From assembly GCA_034399355.1 (NCBI GenBank), contig JAXMMT010000009.1, positions 207,523 through 271,522 on the forward strand: 64,000 nucleotides of DNA. Reading direction: 5' to 3'. The position numbers and the translations under genes were made by a program. Below, in pieces: positions 25,290 through 34,648 of the stretch; positions within the stretch are counted from its first letter, which is position 1, and every line of letters starts with the position of its first letter. This stretch comes from UBA2279 sp034399355. Its GTDB lineage: Bacteria; Actinomycetota; Coriobacteriia; Anaerosomatales; Anaerosomataceae. Under the pieces are notes generated by a model. The model had not been told where the DNA came from. It did not search any database and saw only the letters and a program-made list of their open reading frames with translations.

Positions 25290-26124
25290 GGGCGCCCATC
25301 GCCTCGATCGCATCGACGACCCCACGTATCTGGATATCGGGAGTCGAGGCGCCAGCAGTCACGCCCACGACTGCTGCACCGGTGAACCACTCAAGCCGGA
25401 CCTCATCCGCCGTCTCAACGTGGTACACCCGCTCGTTCACTTCTCGGCAGATCTCAGCAAGACGCGCCGTGTTACCGGAGTTGTGACCGCCGACCACTAC
25501 TATCACGTCGACCTTACGCGCAAGCTCGCCCGCAGCGCACTGCCGCTTGGCGGTCGCACTGCAGATCGTGTTGCACACGCGCAGCTCCGTCACGCGCGGC
25601 AGAAGCGCGGTGACCACCTCTTCGAGGCGTGCCGCGGACTGCGTTGTCTGGACGACGACACCCACCCTGCGCGACGACAGGCTCTCGGGGAGTTCATCGG
25701 CGCGCTGTACGATAATGGCATTCCCGCCGGCGTGCGCCTGGATGCCTTCGACTTCAGGGTGATCCGCTTCCCCGACGATCACGACGCTGTAGCCCGCTTC
25801 CGTGAGTTCCGCGGCGCACTTGTGCGCGGCTCCTACGAACGGACACGTGGCGTCAACGACCTCGAGGCCCTTTTCCCGCGCGGCGTCGATGATAGCCGGG
25901 TCGACGCCATGAGAACGGATGACGACCGTTCCGGTCTCGATCTCGTCAAGTCCCGACGCGACGTCAACGCCCTGACTGCGCAGCTCGTTCACCGCTTGTG
26001 GATTGTGGATGAGTGGACCGAGTGTGTGTACGTTCTCACTCGTGGCTGCAGCCTGTTCGGCCAGGCGGAGTGCACGCTCCACGCCATAACACACACCCGC
26101 GTGTTCCGCGATGATGACCTTCAT
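25279..26124 (-). CDS. ispH: 4-hydroxy-3-methylbut-2-enyl diphosphate reductase
   Basis: 281 aa Fe-S enzyme of the MEP isoprenoid pathway. The three cluster cysteines are in AEHAGVCYGVERAL, DATCPFVGAAH and NTICSATAKRQ. Substrate histidines sit in LIHNPQ and GEADHPEVEG; VGVTAGASTPD is the conserved Ser/Asn region. Shares a base with the plsC stop and overlaps the DUF512 start. Confidence 0.96.
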   Translation of the reverse strand: MKVIIAEHAGVCYGVERALRLAEQAAATSENVHTLGPLIHNPQAVNELRSQGVDVASGLDEIETGTVVIRSHGVDPAIIDAAREKGLEVVDATCPFVGAAHKCAAELTEAGYSVVIVGEADHPEVEGIQAHAGGNAIIVQRADELPESLSSRRVGVVVQTTQSAARLEEVVTALLPRVTELRVCNTICSATAKRQCAAGELARKVDVIVVVGGHNSGNTARLAEICREVNERVYHVETADEVRLEWFTGAAVVGVTAGASTPDIQIRGVVDAIEAMGAHGA

Positions 26125-26753
26125 CAGTGCAGCCCCCTCCCTCGCTCAAGTTCCTCGCTGATTCTTCGCATGATAGCCGCCGTCATAGCAGCTACACGCT
26201 CCTTACGCCCGCCCTCGGCGAACGAATGTGAGTACACCGGCTGGCCATACACGACCGTCACGCGACGCAGCCGAGGAAGCTTGCGACCCTTCGGCAGCAC
26301 GTTCTCTGTTCCCACGAACGCCACCGGAACCACCGGCACTCCTGCACGCATCGCGACAAACGCAGCTCCGCCATGTGCTTCACCAAGTGACTTCGGATCC
26401 GCGCTGCGCGTTCCTTCCGGGAAGATGCCCACGAGGTCGCCCTCTTTCAGGAGCTTCGTCGCAGTCTCGATCGCGCCACGGTCCGCACTTCCGCGGTTGA
26501 CCGGAAACGCCCATACCCGCGGCATGAACCACCGCAGGAACCCACCTTCCCATAGCTCCTGCTTGGCCATGAAGTGTATCGGTCGCGGCGCACTGCACCA
26601 CAGAAGTACCGGGTCCATGTGCGACACGTGGTTACCGGCGATGATGGCGCCGCCAGATGGCACGTTCTCAGCGTCATGGACTCGCACCTTGAACGCGATC
26701 AGCAGCAGTCTGCCGATGGTGGAACGCAGTATCTTTCCAAGTGTCTGCGTCAC
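26124..26753 (-). CDS. plsC: 1-acyl-sn-glycerol-3-phosphate acyltransferase (PlsC family)
   Basis: 209 aa. Acyltransferase blocks in order: AGNHVSHMDPVLLW (HX4D catalytic motif), FMAKQELWE, FPVNRGSADRGAI, LVGIFPEGTRS, GVPVVPVAFVGT. N-terminal hydrophobic stretch (GRLLLIAFKVRV) would associate with the membrane. Produces phosphatidic acid from the plsY product. Overlaps cmk by 4 bp. Confidence 0.92.
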   Translation of the reverse strand: MTQTLGKILRSTIGRLLLIAFKVRVHDAENVPSGGAIIAGNHVSHMDPVLLWCSAPRPIHFMAKQELWEGGFLRWFMPRVWAFPVNRGSADRGAIETATKLLKEGDLVGIFPEGTRSADPKSLGEAHGGAAFVAMRAGVPVVPVAFVGTENVLPKGRKLPRLRRVTVVYGQPVYSHSFAEGGRKERVAAMTAAIMRRISEELERGRGLH

Positions 26754-27418
26754 CGTACGTCCTCCACGAGGCAGACAACGCGGTCCACGACCTCCTCAAC
26801 GGTCAGACCGGTCGTATCCACAATGGTCGCATCGTCTGCGACCGCAAGGGGACTCGTCTCTCGCTGGGTGTCCGCCGCATCGCGACGATCGATCCCCTCA
26901 CGGACGCTCTCGGTGCCAAGAGTGTGCCCTGCGTCCGCGAGCTCGTAGTGTCGCCGACGCGCTCTTTCCTCGGCAGAAGCGGTCAGGTAGACCTTCACGG
27001 CAGCGTCAGGAAAGACCACGGTGCCGATGTCGCGACCCTCGATGACCGCATTATCGTCGCCTACGAGCCGGCGCTGCTGGGCGACCAGAGCTGCCCGGAC
27101 TCCGGGGACCCGCGCAACGATACTTACCACGGCATCCACCCGGGGAGTACGGATCATCCGGGTCACGTCCGAGCCGGACACGAAGACGCCGGTCTGTACG
27201 GGATCGCCCTCTGTGTATGTGAACGACACCAGCTCCTCAGCGGCGAGCGCCGAAAGCGCATCAGCATCTTGCAGATCGGCTGCTTGGGTCACAGCCAATG
27301 CCGCTACAGCCCGATACATCGCACCGGTGTCCAGGTAGCGGAACCCGAGCCTTCGAGCCACTGCCTTGGCCACGGTAGACTTGCCCGAAGCTGCCGGGCC
27401 ATCGATGGCGACGATCAT
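26750..27418 (-). CDS. cmk: Cytidylate kinase
   Basis: 222 aa from ATG 27418 (MIVAIDGPAASGKSTVAKAV, P-loop included). CMP-binding segments: RYLDTGAMYRAVA, VIEGRDIGTVVFPDA, KVYLTASAEERARRR and RDAADTQRE. Phosphorylates CMP and dCMP. The order aroA-cmk-plsC is a common bacterial arrangement. Confidence 0.96.
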   Translation of the reverse strand: MIVAIDGPAASGKSTVAKAVARRLGFRYLDTGAMYRAVAALAVTQAADLQDADALSALAAEELVSFTYTEGDPVQTGVFVSGSDVTRMIRTPRVDAVVSIVARVPGVRAALVAQQRRLVGDDNAVIEGRDIGTVVFPDAAVKVYLTASAEERARRRHYELADAGHTLGTESVREGIDRRDAADTQRETSPLAVADDATIVDTTGLTVEEVVDRVVCLVEDVR

Positions 27419-27489
27419 GGATTGCACTCTTCCTGTGAGCGGCGACGCAAGGGGATTCTAGCATGTAGTGCACGCGATGCGGTCACGCC

Positions 27490-28809
27490 TCACAGCGTTG
27501 TCGTGATGCGAAGTGCTTCCAAGTCCGCGACGAATCCCGGGTACGACACGTCGACGGACTCGAACCGGTCGATCGTTACAGGCCCTTCAGCCACGAGTGC
27601 CGCAACGGCGTAGGCCATAGCAAGACGATGGTCGCCGAGAGAGTCCAGCTCCGCCGAACCGAGCACGCATGGTCCGTCGACCTCCAGCCAATCCTCCCCC
27701 ACGCGGACCGTACAGCCGAGAGCGGCAAGCCCCTCCGCAACTGCGCTGAGCCGGTCCGACTCCTTGACGCGCAGTTCCCGGACGCCTTCGAACCGGGTCG
27801 TCCCCTCGGCGGCACTCGCTACGACGGCGAGCACCGGGATCTCGTCTATGAGCGACGGTACCTCCTCGGCCATGACCGTCGTGGCGTGCATGCCTTCCGT
27901 GCCACAGGCATGCAGTGTGGCAACCGACTCTCCTTCTGTGTTGCTCTGACCCAGCTCCACGCTCACGCGAGCACCCATTCGCGTCAGCACCCGCAAAAAG
28001 CCGGTACGCGTCGGGTTGATCGCGACGTCCGGCAGCACGACATCGCTTTCTGGCACGAGTACCGCTGCAGCGACCATGAACGCCGCCGAAGACGGGTCCG
28101 CAGGCACGACAAAATCCGCCGCGGTCAGGTACGCGGGTCCGTACACCCAGGTACTGTGGGCTTCGTCATCCCGGCCGACGTCCACGCCAAAAGCGGGCAA
28201 CATGCGCTCCGTGTGATCGCGGCTCAGAGCCGGCCCCGCCACCACCGTACGTCCTTCGGCGCGCAGCCCTGCCAGCAGTACCGCGCTCTTCACCTGAGCG
28301 CTGGCCACATTCAGCCGGTACTCCCCTGCTCGCAGGAAACCGCCACGTACGCTCACCGGCAGCAGACCGCCGCGCGATTCGAACTCCGCACCCATCTCGA
28401 CGAGCGGATCGATCACGCGCCCCATAGGACGCCGCGAGAGCGATTCGTCGCCCTGCAGGACTGCATACCGGTCCCATCCTGCGAGGACTCCCATCAGCAG
28501 CCGTGCCGTGGTCCCGCTGTTGCCGCAATCGATGACTTCTGCTGGTGAGACCGGACCCTGACCGCCCCAACCGGTGACCCTCAACTCGAGCCCTTCAGCG
28601 GACGCGGACACCACCTCCACCGACGCGCCTAATGCCCGCACTGCCGATATCGTCGATCGGACGTCGGCGCTGTCTAAGACGCCGGTCACCTGCGATACGC
28701 CCTGCGCCATGGCCGAGAAGAGCACCGCGCGGTGTGAGATCGACTTATCGCCCGGTACGCGCACCTCACCTCGCAGCGGACCAGTCGCACGTCGTGCGTG
28801 ATACTTCAT
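27490..28809 (-). CDS. aroA: 3-phosphoshikimate 1-carboxyvinyltransferase (EPSP synthase)
   Basis: 439 aa. Sixth step of the shikimate pathway. Seen: VPGDKSISHRAVLFSAMA, DCGNSGTTARLLMGVLAG, LQGDESLSRRPMGRVIDPL, LNVASAQVKSAVLLAGL, DPSSAAFMVAA, LRVKESDRLSAV, and GDHRLAMAYAVAAL. The first motif has GDKSIS; the NSGTTAR motif resembles class I or II variants. Overlaps tyrA by 4 bp. Confidence 0.96.
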   Translation of the reverse strand: MKYHARRATGPLRGEVRVPGDKSISHRAVLFSAMAQGVSQVTGVLDSADVRSTISAVRALGASVEVVSASAEGLELRVTGWGGQGPVSPAEVIDCGNSGTTARLLMGVLAGWDRYAVLQGDESLSRRPMGRVIDPLVEMGAEFESRGGLLPVSVRGGFLRAGEYRLNVASAQVKSAVLLAGLRAEGRTVVAGPALSRDHTERMLPAFGVDVGRDDEAHSTWVYGPAYLTAADFVVPADPSSAAFMVAAAVLVPESDVVLPDVAINPTRTGFLRVLTRMGARVSVELGQSNTEGESVATLHACGTEGMHATTVMAEEVPSLIDEIPVLAVVASAAEGTTRFEGVRELRVKESDRLSAVAEGLAALGCTVRVGEDWLEVDGPCVLGSAELDSLGDHRLAMAYAVAALVAEGPVTIDRFESVDVSYPGFVADLEALRITTTL

Positions 28810-29972
28810 CGCTCGGTTCCCTCCTCGAGCGACCGCAGATCAGGCTCGAAGCCGCATCGTCGCAGATCGCGCATGAGCCCCTCCACGTCACCTTCGTCTG
28901 TAAGAACGAGCCGCAACACTGCCGAGTCCTCTGACTGATGGTCGATCTCGATGTCCTCGATGTTGCAGCCGGCACGGCCCACAGCAGTAGTGACCGTCGA
29001 GATCACACCAGGACGGTCACTGACCGGCAGCGAGAGTTCGGACAGCCGGCTCGTTGCCGGCACCCACTGCGCCGGCAATGCCCGGCGCACTTCGGCGGCG
29101 CGAGTCAGCCACACCTGAATGCCTTCAGCGTCTTGCGCGTTCACCAGCTTCTCGAACTCGGCAATCACCTCGCGAAGGCCCTCAAGCCCCGCAGTAACGG
29201 CGGGTGCGTTATCTAGGCAAATGCCAGTCCACAGTTCAGCGCTCCCGGCCGCGATCCTCGTCATGTCCTTGAAGCCACCCGCAGCGAGCCGGAGCAAGTC
29301 CTCTCCACCCTCGGCCGCCCGCGCACTCGCCAACTCGATGAGAGCCGCGGCGGCGATGTGCGGCACATGGCTGATGATCGCGACCGCCTCATCGTGCGCC
29401 GTGGGATCGACAGAAACCACCCGCGCACCGAGTGAGGTCACGAATGCGTGGAGTCGTCGGAATGCCTGCGCACCAGCTGCCGCACCAGGCGTCAGCACGT
29501 AGTAGGCACCGTCGAAGAGCTCTTCTCGCGCGGCGCCGATGCCACTGCGCTCCGAGCCTGCCATGGGGTGTCCGCCTATGAATGTGAACCGCGCACCCTC
29601 CTCCGCCTCGGCTGCACACACCACACGAGACTTCGTCGATGCCACGTCGGTCACGACGCCTGCGTATCCTGTGTCCGCAAGAACACCGAGCCACTCGACG
29701 GTCTGCTCAATCGGTGTGGCCAGGACTATCAGGCCGATATCGGTGCCCGAGAGCCAACCGCTACTGCGCGCGACATCGGGCTGCGCCGCTGCGTCCACAA
29801 GACCTTGCTCTAGGGCGAACCTCAGCGTATCGGGATCGACATCGACGCCGTACAGCGTCGGCGACGGTTCGAGACGTCGTGCTGCCGCGGCTATGGAACC
29901 GCCGATCACACCAAGCCCGACAATCAGGACGGAGCCGAACTCGCTGCGGTCTCGAACGGACACGTCACTCAT
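28806..29972 (-). CDS. tyrA: Prephenate dehydrogenase with C-terminal ACT domain
   Basis: 388 aa from ATG 29972, overlapping the aroF stop as ATGA. NAD-binding VLIVGLGVIGGSIAAAARRL; catalytic segments VTDVASTKSRVV, FIGGHPMAGSERSG, ISHVPHIAAAALIE and RIAAGSAELWTGICLDN. Residues about 310-375 form an ACT domain (ELSLPVSDRPGVISTVTTAV), suggesting tyrosine feedback control. Part of the aroF-tyrA-aroA unit. Confidence 0.94.
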   Translation of the reverse strand: MSDVSVRDRSEFGSVLIVGLGVIGGSIAAAARRLEPSPTLYGVDVDPDTLRFALEQGLVDAAAQPDVARSSGWLSGTDIGLIVLATPIEQTVEWLGVLADTGYAGVVTDVASTKSRVVCAAEAEEGARFTFIGGHPMAGSERSGIGAAREELFDGAYYVLTPGAAAGAQAFRRLHAFVTSLGARVVSVDPTAHDEAVAIISHVPHIAAAALIELASARAAEGGEDLLRLAAGGFKDMTRIAAGSAELWTGICLDNAPAVTAGLEGLREVIAEFEKLVNAQDAEGIQVWLTRAAEVRRALPAQWVPATSRLSELSLPVSDRPGVISTVTTAVGRAGCNIEDIEIDHQSEDSAVLRLVLTDEGDVEGLMRDLRRCGFEPDLRSLEEGTER

Positions 29973-30994
29973 GACGCAAAACCCCAATGGCGCCCGTCGA
30001 GCGCGACGAGCGGCGCGATTCCCGTCATCAACGCATCAAACTCCTGCGGCGTCAGCGACTGAGGTCCGTCACAACGCGCATGCTCGGGATCGATGTGGAC
30101 TTCGACCATGAGCCCATCAGCGCCAGCAACCAACGCGGCGCGACACATCGGCCACACCAGATCGCGCCGGCCGGTCGCATGCGAGGGATCCGCGATGACC
30201 GGCAGGTGTGTGAGCTGCTTGAGTGCGGCGACCGCCGCCAGATCGAGCGTGTTGCGTGTGTACGTCTCGAACGTTCGAATCCCGCGCTCGCACAAGATCA
30301 CGTTGCGGTTGCCGCCCTTAAGGATGTACTCCGCAGCCGACAGAAGCTCTTCGATGGTCGCGGAAAGGCCTCGCTTGAGCAGGATGGGCTTCTGCATCTT
30401 GCCGAGCTCGTCGAGCATCATGAAGTTCTGCATGTTGCGTGCCCCCACCTGGAGTACATCAGCGTAGGACGCGACCTTCTCGGCCTCACGCACATCGAGC
30501 ACCTCGGTCACGACCGGAAGTCCGGTCAGGCGCCCGGCCTCTGCGAGCAGCCGCAGTCCCTCCTCGCCCATACCCTGGAACGCATACGGACTCGTGCGTG
30601 GCTTGAATGCTCCGCCGCGCAGCATCGTGGCGCCCGATGCCTTCACAGCTTCGGCTGTGCGCACGATTTGGTCTTCCGATTCGACAGAGCACGGTCCCGC
30701 AATAACGGCGACAGCGCCGCCTCCGACCGAGGAGCCCTTCACCGTGACCACCGTGTCCTCGGGCTGGAAGTCGCGCGAAACGAGCTTGTAGGGCTTCAGA
30801 ACACGGATGACCTGCTCGACGCCGGGCAGGCCGTCCAGCTCCAACGAGTAGATGACCTCCCGGTCACCGATCACTCCGATGATGGTCTTGACCTCGCCTG
30901 CCGATAGGTGGGCCTCAGCCCCTGCCTCCTGCAGGTGGCCGACGACGTGATCGATCTCCTCCGTCGTCGCGTGGTCGCGCATGATAACGAGCAT
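29969..30994 (-). CDS. aroF: 3-deoxy-7-phosphoheptulonate synthase (type I beta, with regulatory domain)
   Basis: 341 aa. Residues about 1-70 form a ferredoxin-like/ACT-like domain (MLVIMRDHATTEEIDHVVGH), as in the Thermotoga enzyme where it mediates aromatic feedback. The catalytic barrel carries VAVIAGPCSVESEDQI, MLRGGAFKPRTSPYAFQG, LQVGARNMQNFMML, PILLKRGLSAT, LCERGIRTFE and PVIADPSHATGRRD. First committed step of the shikimate pathway. Confidence 0.95.
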   Translation of the reverse strand: MLVIMRDHATTEEIDHVVGHLQEAGAEAHLSAGEVKTIIGVIGDREVIYSLELDGLPGVEQVIRVLKPYKLVSRDFQPEDTVVTVKGSSVGGGAVAVIAGPCSVESEDQIVRTAEAVKASGATMLRGGAFKPRTSPYAFQGMGEEGLRLLAEAGRLTGLPVVTEVLDVREAEKVASYADVLQVGARNMQNFMMLDELGKMQKPILLKRGLSATIEELLSAAEYILKGGNRNVILCERGIRTFETYTRNTLDLAAVAALKQLTHLPVIADPSHATGRRDLVWPMCRAALVAGADGLMVEVHIDPEHARCDGPQSLTPQEFDALMTGIAPLVALDGRHWGFAS

Positions 30995-31067
30995 GGTTCC
31001 TCACTCCCTCAAGCGCGCATTCGCGCGCATCAGCGGCCTACGGTGACCGCCGCGACGGAGGATGTGC

Positions 31068-32168
31068 CTAGAAGGCACCCAACCGCACAGCGACCGCCTC
31101 GAATGCTGCAATCGTCAACATAGTGTCCTCAGGAGTACCGATACCCAGCCGGAGCGCGGGAGCACTTCCGAAGTCGCGGACGATCACGCCCTCCTCGAGA
31201 AGGGCCTGGAAGACTTCGACCGGTCGCTCCGTCTTGAAGTAAACGAAGTTCGCCTCCGAGCGCACGTAGGAGACGCCGAGCCGGTCGAAGCACGAATACA
31301 GGTAGACCTTCTGTTCCTGATTCTCTGCCCGGCGGCGCTGGACTTCCGCCTCATCGTCCAGCGAGTAGTACGCGGCAATCTGTGCCACCGTGTTCACGTT
31401 GAAGGGCTCGCGCACCTTATCGATGGCGCGCACCAGCGGCTCGGGCATGAAACCGTACCCGATGCGCAGACCCGCAAGCGAGTAGATCTTGGAGAATGTC
31501 CGGGTGACCACCAGCGGGCGCTCACCGTCAAACCAGTCCAGAGCGTTGGGATACTCATCCGCGATCACGAATTCGAAGTACGCCTCGTCCGCAACGACCA
31601 CAACGTGCGGCGGAACGTGCTCCATGAAACGAGCGAACGCCTCACGCCCGTAGATGGCGCCGGTCGGGTTGTTCGGATTACACAGGAACACCACGCGTGT
31701 CCGTTCGGTGATCGCCGCCAGAATCGCGTCAAGATCACATGCCCCACCGTCGTCGAGTCCGACCCTCACATGCGTCGCGCCGAAGATGCTCGCGACCATC
31801 GGGTACACCACGAACGACGGCCACGGGTAGACAATCTCATCACCGGGACGGACGACGACGTGCGCAACGAGTCGAAGAAGTTCATTCGAGCCATTCGTGA
31901 CGGCCACTTGCTGCACGGGCACGCCGTGCCGGTCCGCCAGCTTGCGGCGCAGTGCACTGGCCGAGCCATCCGGGTAGCGATTCATCTGGGGCAGAACGGC
32001 TTTCATCGCGGCGATGGCCGCAGGAACGGGACCACAGGGATGCTCGTTGCTGGAAAGTTTCAGGACGACACTTCTGCCCGAGCGCTCGCGCACCTGGCTC
32101 GCGCGCAGCCCGGGAGCGTACGGCACGAGCGGTTCGAGGTCAGGTCGGATGATGTCGTCCCAAGACAC
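31068..32168 (-). CDS. hisC: Histidinol-phosphate / aromatic aminotransferase
   Basis: 366 aa from GTG 32168 (VSWDDIIRPDLEPLVPYAPG), preceded by GAGGAGACGCC; the 32213 start is rejected. Class I/II PLP aminotransferase: LSSNEHPCGP, RYPDGSASALRRKLA, FLCNPNNPTGAIYGR, VVADEAYFEFV, and TRTFSKIYSLAGLRIGYG with the PLP lysine. HisC signatures are clear, but its place just upstream of aroF-tyrA-aroA suggests it may also serve as the aromatic aminotransferase. Confidence 0.9.
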   Translation of the reverse strand: MSWDDIIRPDLEPLVPYAPGLRASQVRERSGRSVVLKLSSNEHPCGPVPAAIAAMKAVLPQMNRYPDGSASALRRKLADRHGVPVQQVAVTNGSNELLRLVAHVVVRPGDEIVYPWPSFVVYPMVASIFGATHVRVGLDDGGACDLDAILAAITERTRVVFLCNPNNPTGAIYGREAFARFMEHVPPHVVVVADEAYFEFVIADEYPNALDWFDGERPLVVTRTFSKIYSLAGLRIGYGFMPEPLVRAIDKVREPFNVNTVAQIAAYYSLDDEAEVQRRRAENQEQKVYLYSCFDRLGVSYVRSEANFVYFKTERPVEVFQALLEEGVIVRDFGSAPALRLGIGTPEDTMLTIAAFEAVAVRLGAF

Positions 32169-32237
32169 GGCGTCTCCTCGACTGCTCAGAGGTTGACGAG
32201 GATTGTCCCCCACGCACGCCCTCGGCGCAACCTGCTG

Positions 32238-32840
32238 TCAGGTGATATCGCACGCTTTCGCGCCGAACTGGTGGAGTGCGACCCACCCGTCATCCACCGA
32301 GAACACGACCCCCGTCGCGTTGCCTATGGTGAACCGTACGGCGCTCTCCCGCGGAATCCCCATCCATAGGTGCACGAGCGCCCTGATCACGCCGCCGTGA
32401 GTCACGACCGCGGTACGGCCGTCCTGACCCAAGATCTCCTCGCCCACCCCGCTCACACGAGCCACTAGCTGCTTCCAGGTCTCTCCCACGCGGACCGAAC
32501 CCGGCGGCGGTTCCAGCCACAGGTGATCGGTCGACAGATTCAGCGCGGTCATCTCGGCGTACGTCATACCCTCTGCATGGCCGAACCCGACCTCGGCGAG
32601 CTCCTCGCGTACGATCAGGGGCACACCGCACCCCGCGACGTGCGCGGCCACGTCGAGTGCCCGCCGAAGCGGAGACGAGTACACACGATCGGCGCGCCAC
32701 TCGCCGAGGCTCACCACGAGCTCCTCGGCCTGACAGCGTCCGAGTTCGGTGAAAGGCGACTCGCCGCACCCCACCATGCGCTGCGCGACGTTCGCCTCGG
32801 TCTGCGGGTGACGCACCAGTAGGATGCGACCTGAAGCCAT
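32238..32840 (-). CDS. Histidine phosphatase family protein, probable alpha-ribazole phosphatase (CobC-like)
   Basis: 200 aa phosphoglycerate-mutase-like fold. Phosphohistidine motif reads LLVRHPQTEAN (RHP rather than the usual RHG); the second His is in AVVTHGGVIRAL; VYSSPLRRALDVA and FGHAEGMTYAEM are also typical. Its place immediately upstream of hisC and next to cobS-cobT-cobU argues for alpha-ribazole-phosphate dephosphorylation in cobalamin tail assembly. Confidence 0.8.
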   Translation of the reverse strand: MASGRILLVRHPQTEANVAQRMVGCGESPFTELGRCQAEELVVSLGEWRADRVYSSPLRRALDVAAHVAGCGVPLIVREELAEVGFGHAEGMTYAEMTALNLSTDHLWLEPPPGSVRVGETWKQLVARVSGVGEEILGQDGRTAVVTHGGVIRALVHLWMGIPRESAVRFTIGNATGVVFSVDDGWVALHQFGAKACDIT

Positions 32841-33581
32841 CTACGCTCCCATCAACGCGGCGACCACCAGGACCGCCGTCTCCACCACCATCACCGACGC
32901 ACCGAGGACGTCCCCCGTCACGCCACCCACCGTGCGGCCGAGCACACGAGGTGCGGCGAACGCCATAACGCACGCTACCGCCACCAGCGCGATGCGCTCC
33001 GGACACCACACTACCAGTGTGACTCCCACGGCAAGTGCGGCGAACATGACCTCAAAGATCCCGGGAGTGCCCGAGAGTGACGCGCCGAGACCGTCGGAGC
33101 GTGCCGGTCGTGCCGACCATACGCCGATCGAGGCCGAGAAGCGCCCGAGCACCGGTGCGGCGGCAAGCGCCCACCAATCACGCGACGCGAAGATAACGGC
33201 AATGCTCGTGACTTGCAGCAAAGCGACAAGCACGACGCAGATCACGCCGAACGCGCCCGTGCACGAGTCACGCATGATCTCGAGTCGTCGCTCGGGCGTC
33301 TGCCCACCCCACGTCGCGTCGGCGGTATCGGCAAGTCCGTCCCAGTGCAGTAGACGGCTCCCGAAAGCCCACAGCGACACGATCAGCACAGCGACCAACA
33401 GCGACCCTAGGTCACCGTCGACGACACGAGACGCTGCGAAGGCCACACCCAGCGCGCTGGCACCGAACAACCACCCCACCCAGGGAAACCACGCCGCTGG
33501 ACGTGTCGACCGGCGCGGGTCACCGACCGGCAACAGCGTCAGCAGCCGAATCGCACCACGAATGTCATCCCACACGCGCAC
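32841..33581 (-). CDS. cobS: Adenosylcobinamide-GDP ribazoletransferase (cobalamin synthase)
   Basis: 246 aa membrane enzyme. Start taken as GTG 33581, which overlaps the cobT stop (TAGTG); the longer reading from 33644 lies inside cobT. The N-terminal DDIRGAIRLLTLLPVG, WFPWVGWLFGA, LLHWDGLADTADA (acidic metal motif), RRLEIMRDSCTGAFG and five to seven hydrophobic segments match CobS. Joins alpha-ribazole to AdoCbi-GDP. Confidence 0.92.
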   Translation of the reverse strand: MRVWDDIRGAIRLLTLLPVGDPRRSTRPAAWFPWVGWLFGASALGVAFAASRVVDGDLGSLLVAVLIVSLWAFGSRLLHWDGLADTADATWGGQTPERRLEIMRDSCTGAFGVICVVLVALLQVTSIAVIFASRDWWALAAAPVLGRFSASIGVWSARPARSDGLGASLSGTPGIFEVMFAALAVGVTLVVWCPERIALVAVACVMAFAAPRVLGRTVGGVTGDVLGASVMVVETAVLVVAALMGA

Positions 33582-34648
33582 TACTGCCCCCGGTCGCTCA
33601 CGCCTGCACTTCCAAAGGTGGCCATGCCGCACATCACCTTGCATGCGACGTCGATGACGCCCATAGCAAGCGCGGCACCTGTACCTTCGCCAAGCCGCAT
33701 ATCGAGATCAAGCACGGGAGTCAGGCCGAGTGCGTCCAACACCGTTGAGTGCCCCGGCTCGACCGATCGGTGCGAAGGGAACACGAAGCCCGCGCACGCG
33801 GGACAGATGCGCGTAGCCGCCAGCAGTGCCGCGCCTGATATGAAACCGTCGGACACGGCCGCCACGCCAGACGCGGCAGCTCCGATGAAGACGCCCACAA
33901 GGCCAGCAATCTCCAGGCCGCCGACGGCCGCAAGCACACCGAGCCCATCGAGTCCGGCCACGCTGTTCACTTCCAACGCGCGTGCAATGACCCGGGCTTT
34001 TCGGACTACGCCATCGTCATCAAGCCCTGTCCCTCTCCCGACGACGGATGCCGGCTCGACGCCCGCGTACACCGCTGTCAGAGCGGCGGCTGCGGTCGTG
34101 TTTCCGATGCCCATCTCGCCAGTCCCGATGAGTTTCACACCTGCCGATGCAAGTTCGCGCGCGATGTTCACACCGACAAGAACAGCCTCGATCGCTTCAT
34201 CGCGAGTCATGGCGGGCCCCTCGGCCATGTTACGCGTCCCCGCACGTACCTTCGCGTGTCTCACGCCAGGAACCACACTCACGTCACCCGCAATGCCGAC
34301 GTCCACCAGCACGAGTTCGGCACCCACGTACGCCGCGATCTGGTTGATCGCCGCGCCTCCCGCTGAGAAGTTCGCGACCATCTGTCGCGTCACTTCCTGG
34401 GGATACGGACTCACCCCTTCGGCCACAACACCGTGGTCACCCGCCATGAGTACGATCGCCATCGGTGACGCGGTCGGCCGCACGGTCCGCTCCACGACCG
34501 CCATGTGGGCGGCCAGCTCTTCAAGTCTACCGAGAGATCGTGGCGGTTTCGTGAGGCCGTCGAGGCGCTCCCATGCCTGCGTCTCGAATGAGGTATCGAG
34601 AGCCGCCACCGAGTCGATGATCGTCTGCAGGCCAGCTTCGTAGGTCAC
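33581..34648 (-). CDS. cobT: Nicotinate-nucleotide-dimethylbenzimidazole phosphoribosyltransferase
   Basis: 355 aa. Activates the lower ligand of cobalamin. Seen: LTKPPRSLGRLEELA, LMAGDHGVVAEGVSPYP, VTRQMVANFSAGGAAINQIA, LIGTGEMGIGNTTAAAAL, VSDGFISGAALLAA, SHRSVEPGHSTVLDALGL, and the catalytic Glu in RLGEGTGAALAM. Overlaps cobU by 4 bp and cobS by 1 to 3 bp. Confidence 0.96.
   Translation of the reverse strand: MTYEAGLQTIIDSVAALDTSFETQAWERLDGLTKPPRSLGRLEELAAHMAVVERTVRPTASPMAIVLMAGDHGVVAEGVSPYPQEVTRQMVANFSAGGAAINQIAAYVGAELVLVDVGIAGDVSVVPGVRHAKVRAGTRNMAEGPAMTRDEAIEAVLVGVNIARELASAGVKLIGTGEMGIGNTTAAAALTAVYAGVEPASVVGRGTGLDDDGVVRKARVIARALEVNSVAGLDGLGVLAAVGGLEIAGLVGVFIGAAASGVAAVSDGFISGAALLAATRICPACAGFVFPSHRSVEPGHSTVLDALGLTPVLDLDMRLGEGTGAALAMGVIDVACKVMCGMATFGSAGVSDRGQ

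Noticed and set aside
24871..27045. Very long plus-strand open frame (724 codons)
   Set aside because: Antisense to DUF512, ispH, plsC and cmk, all of which have clear family motifs. The product is Arg/Ser/Pro-rich nonsense typical of a GC-rich shadow frame.
31062..32369. Plus-strand open frame of 435 codons
   Set aside because: Antisense shadow of hisC. His/Arg/Asp-rich with no motif.
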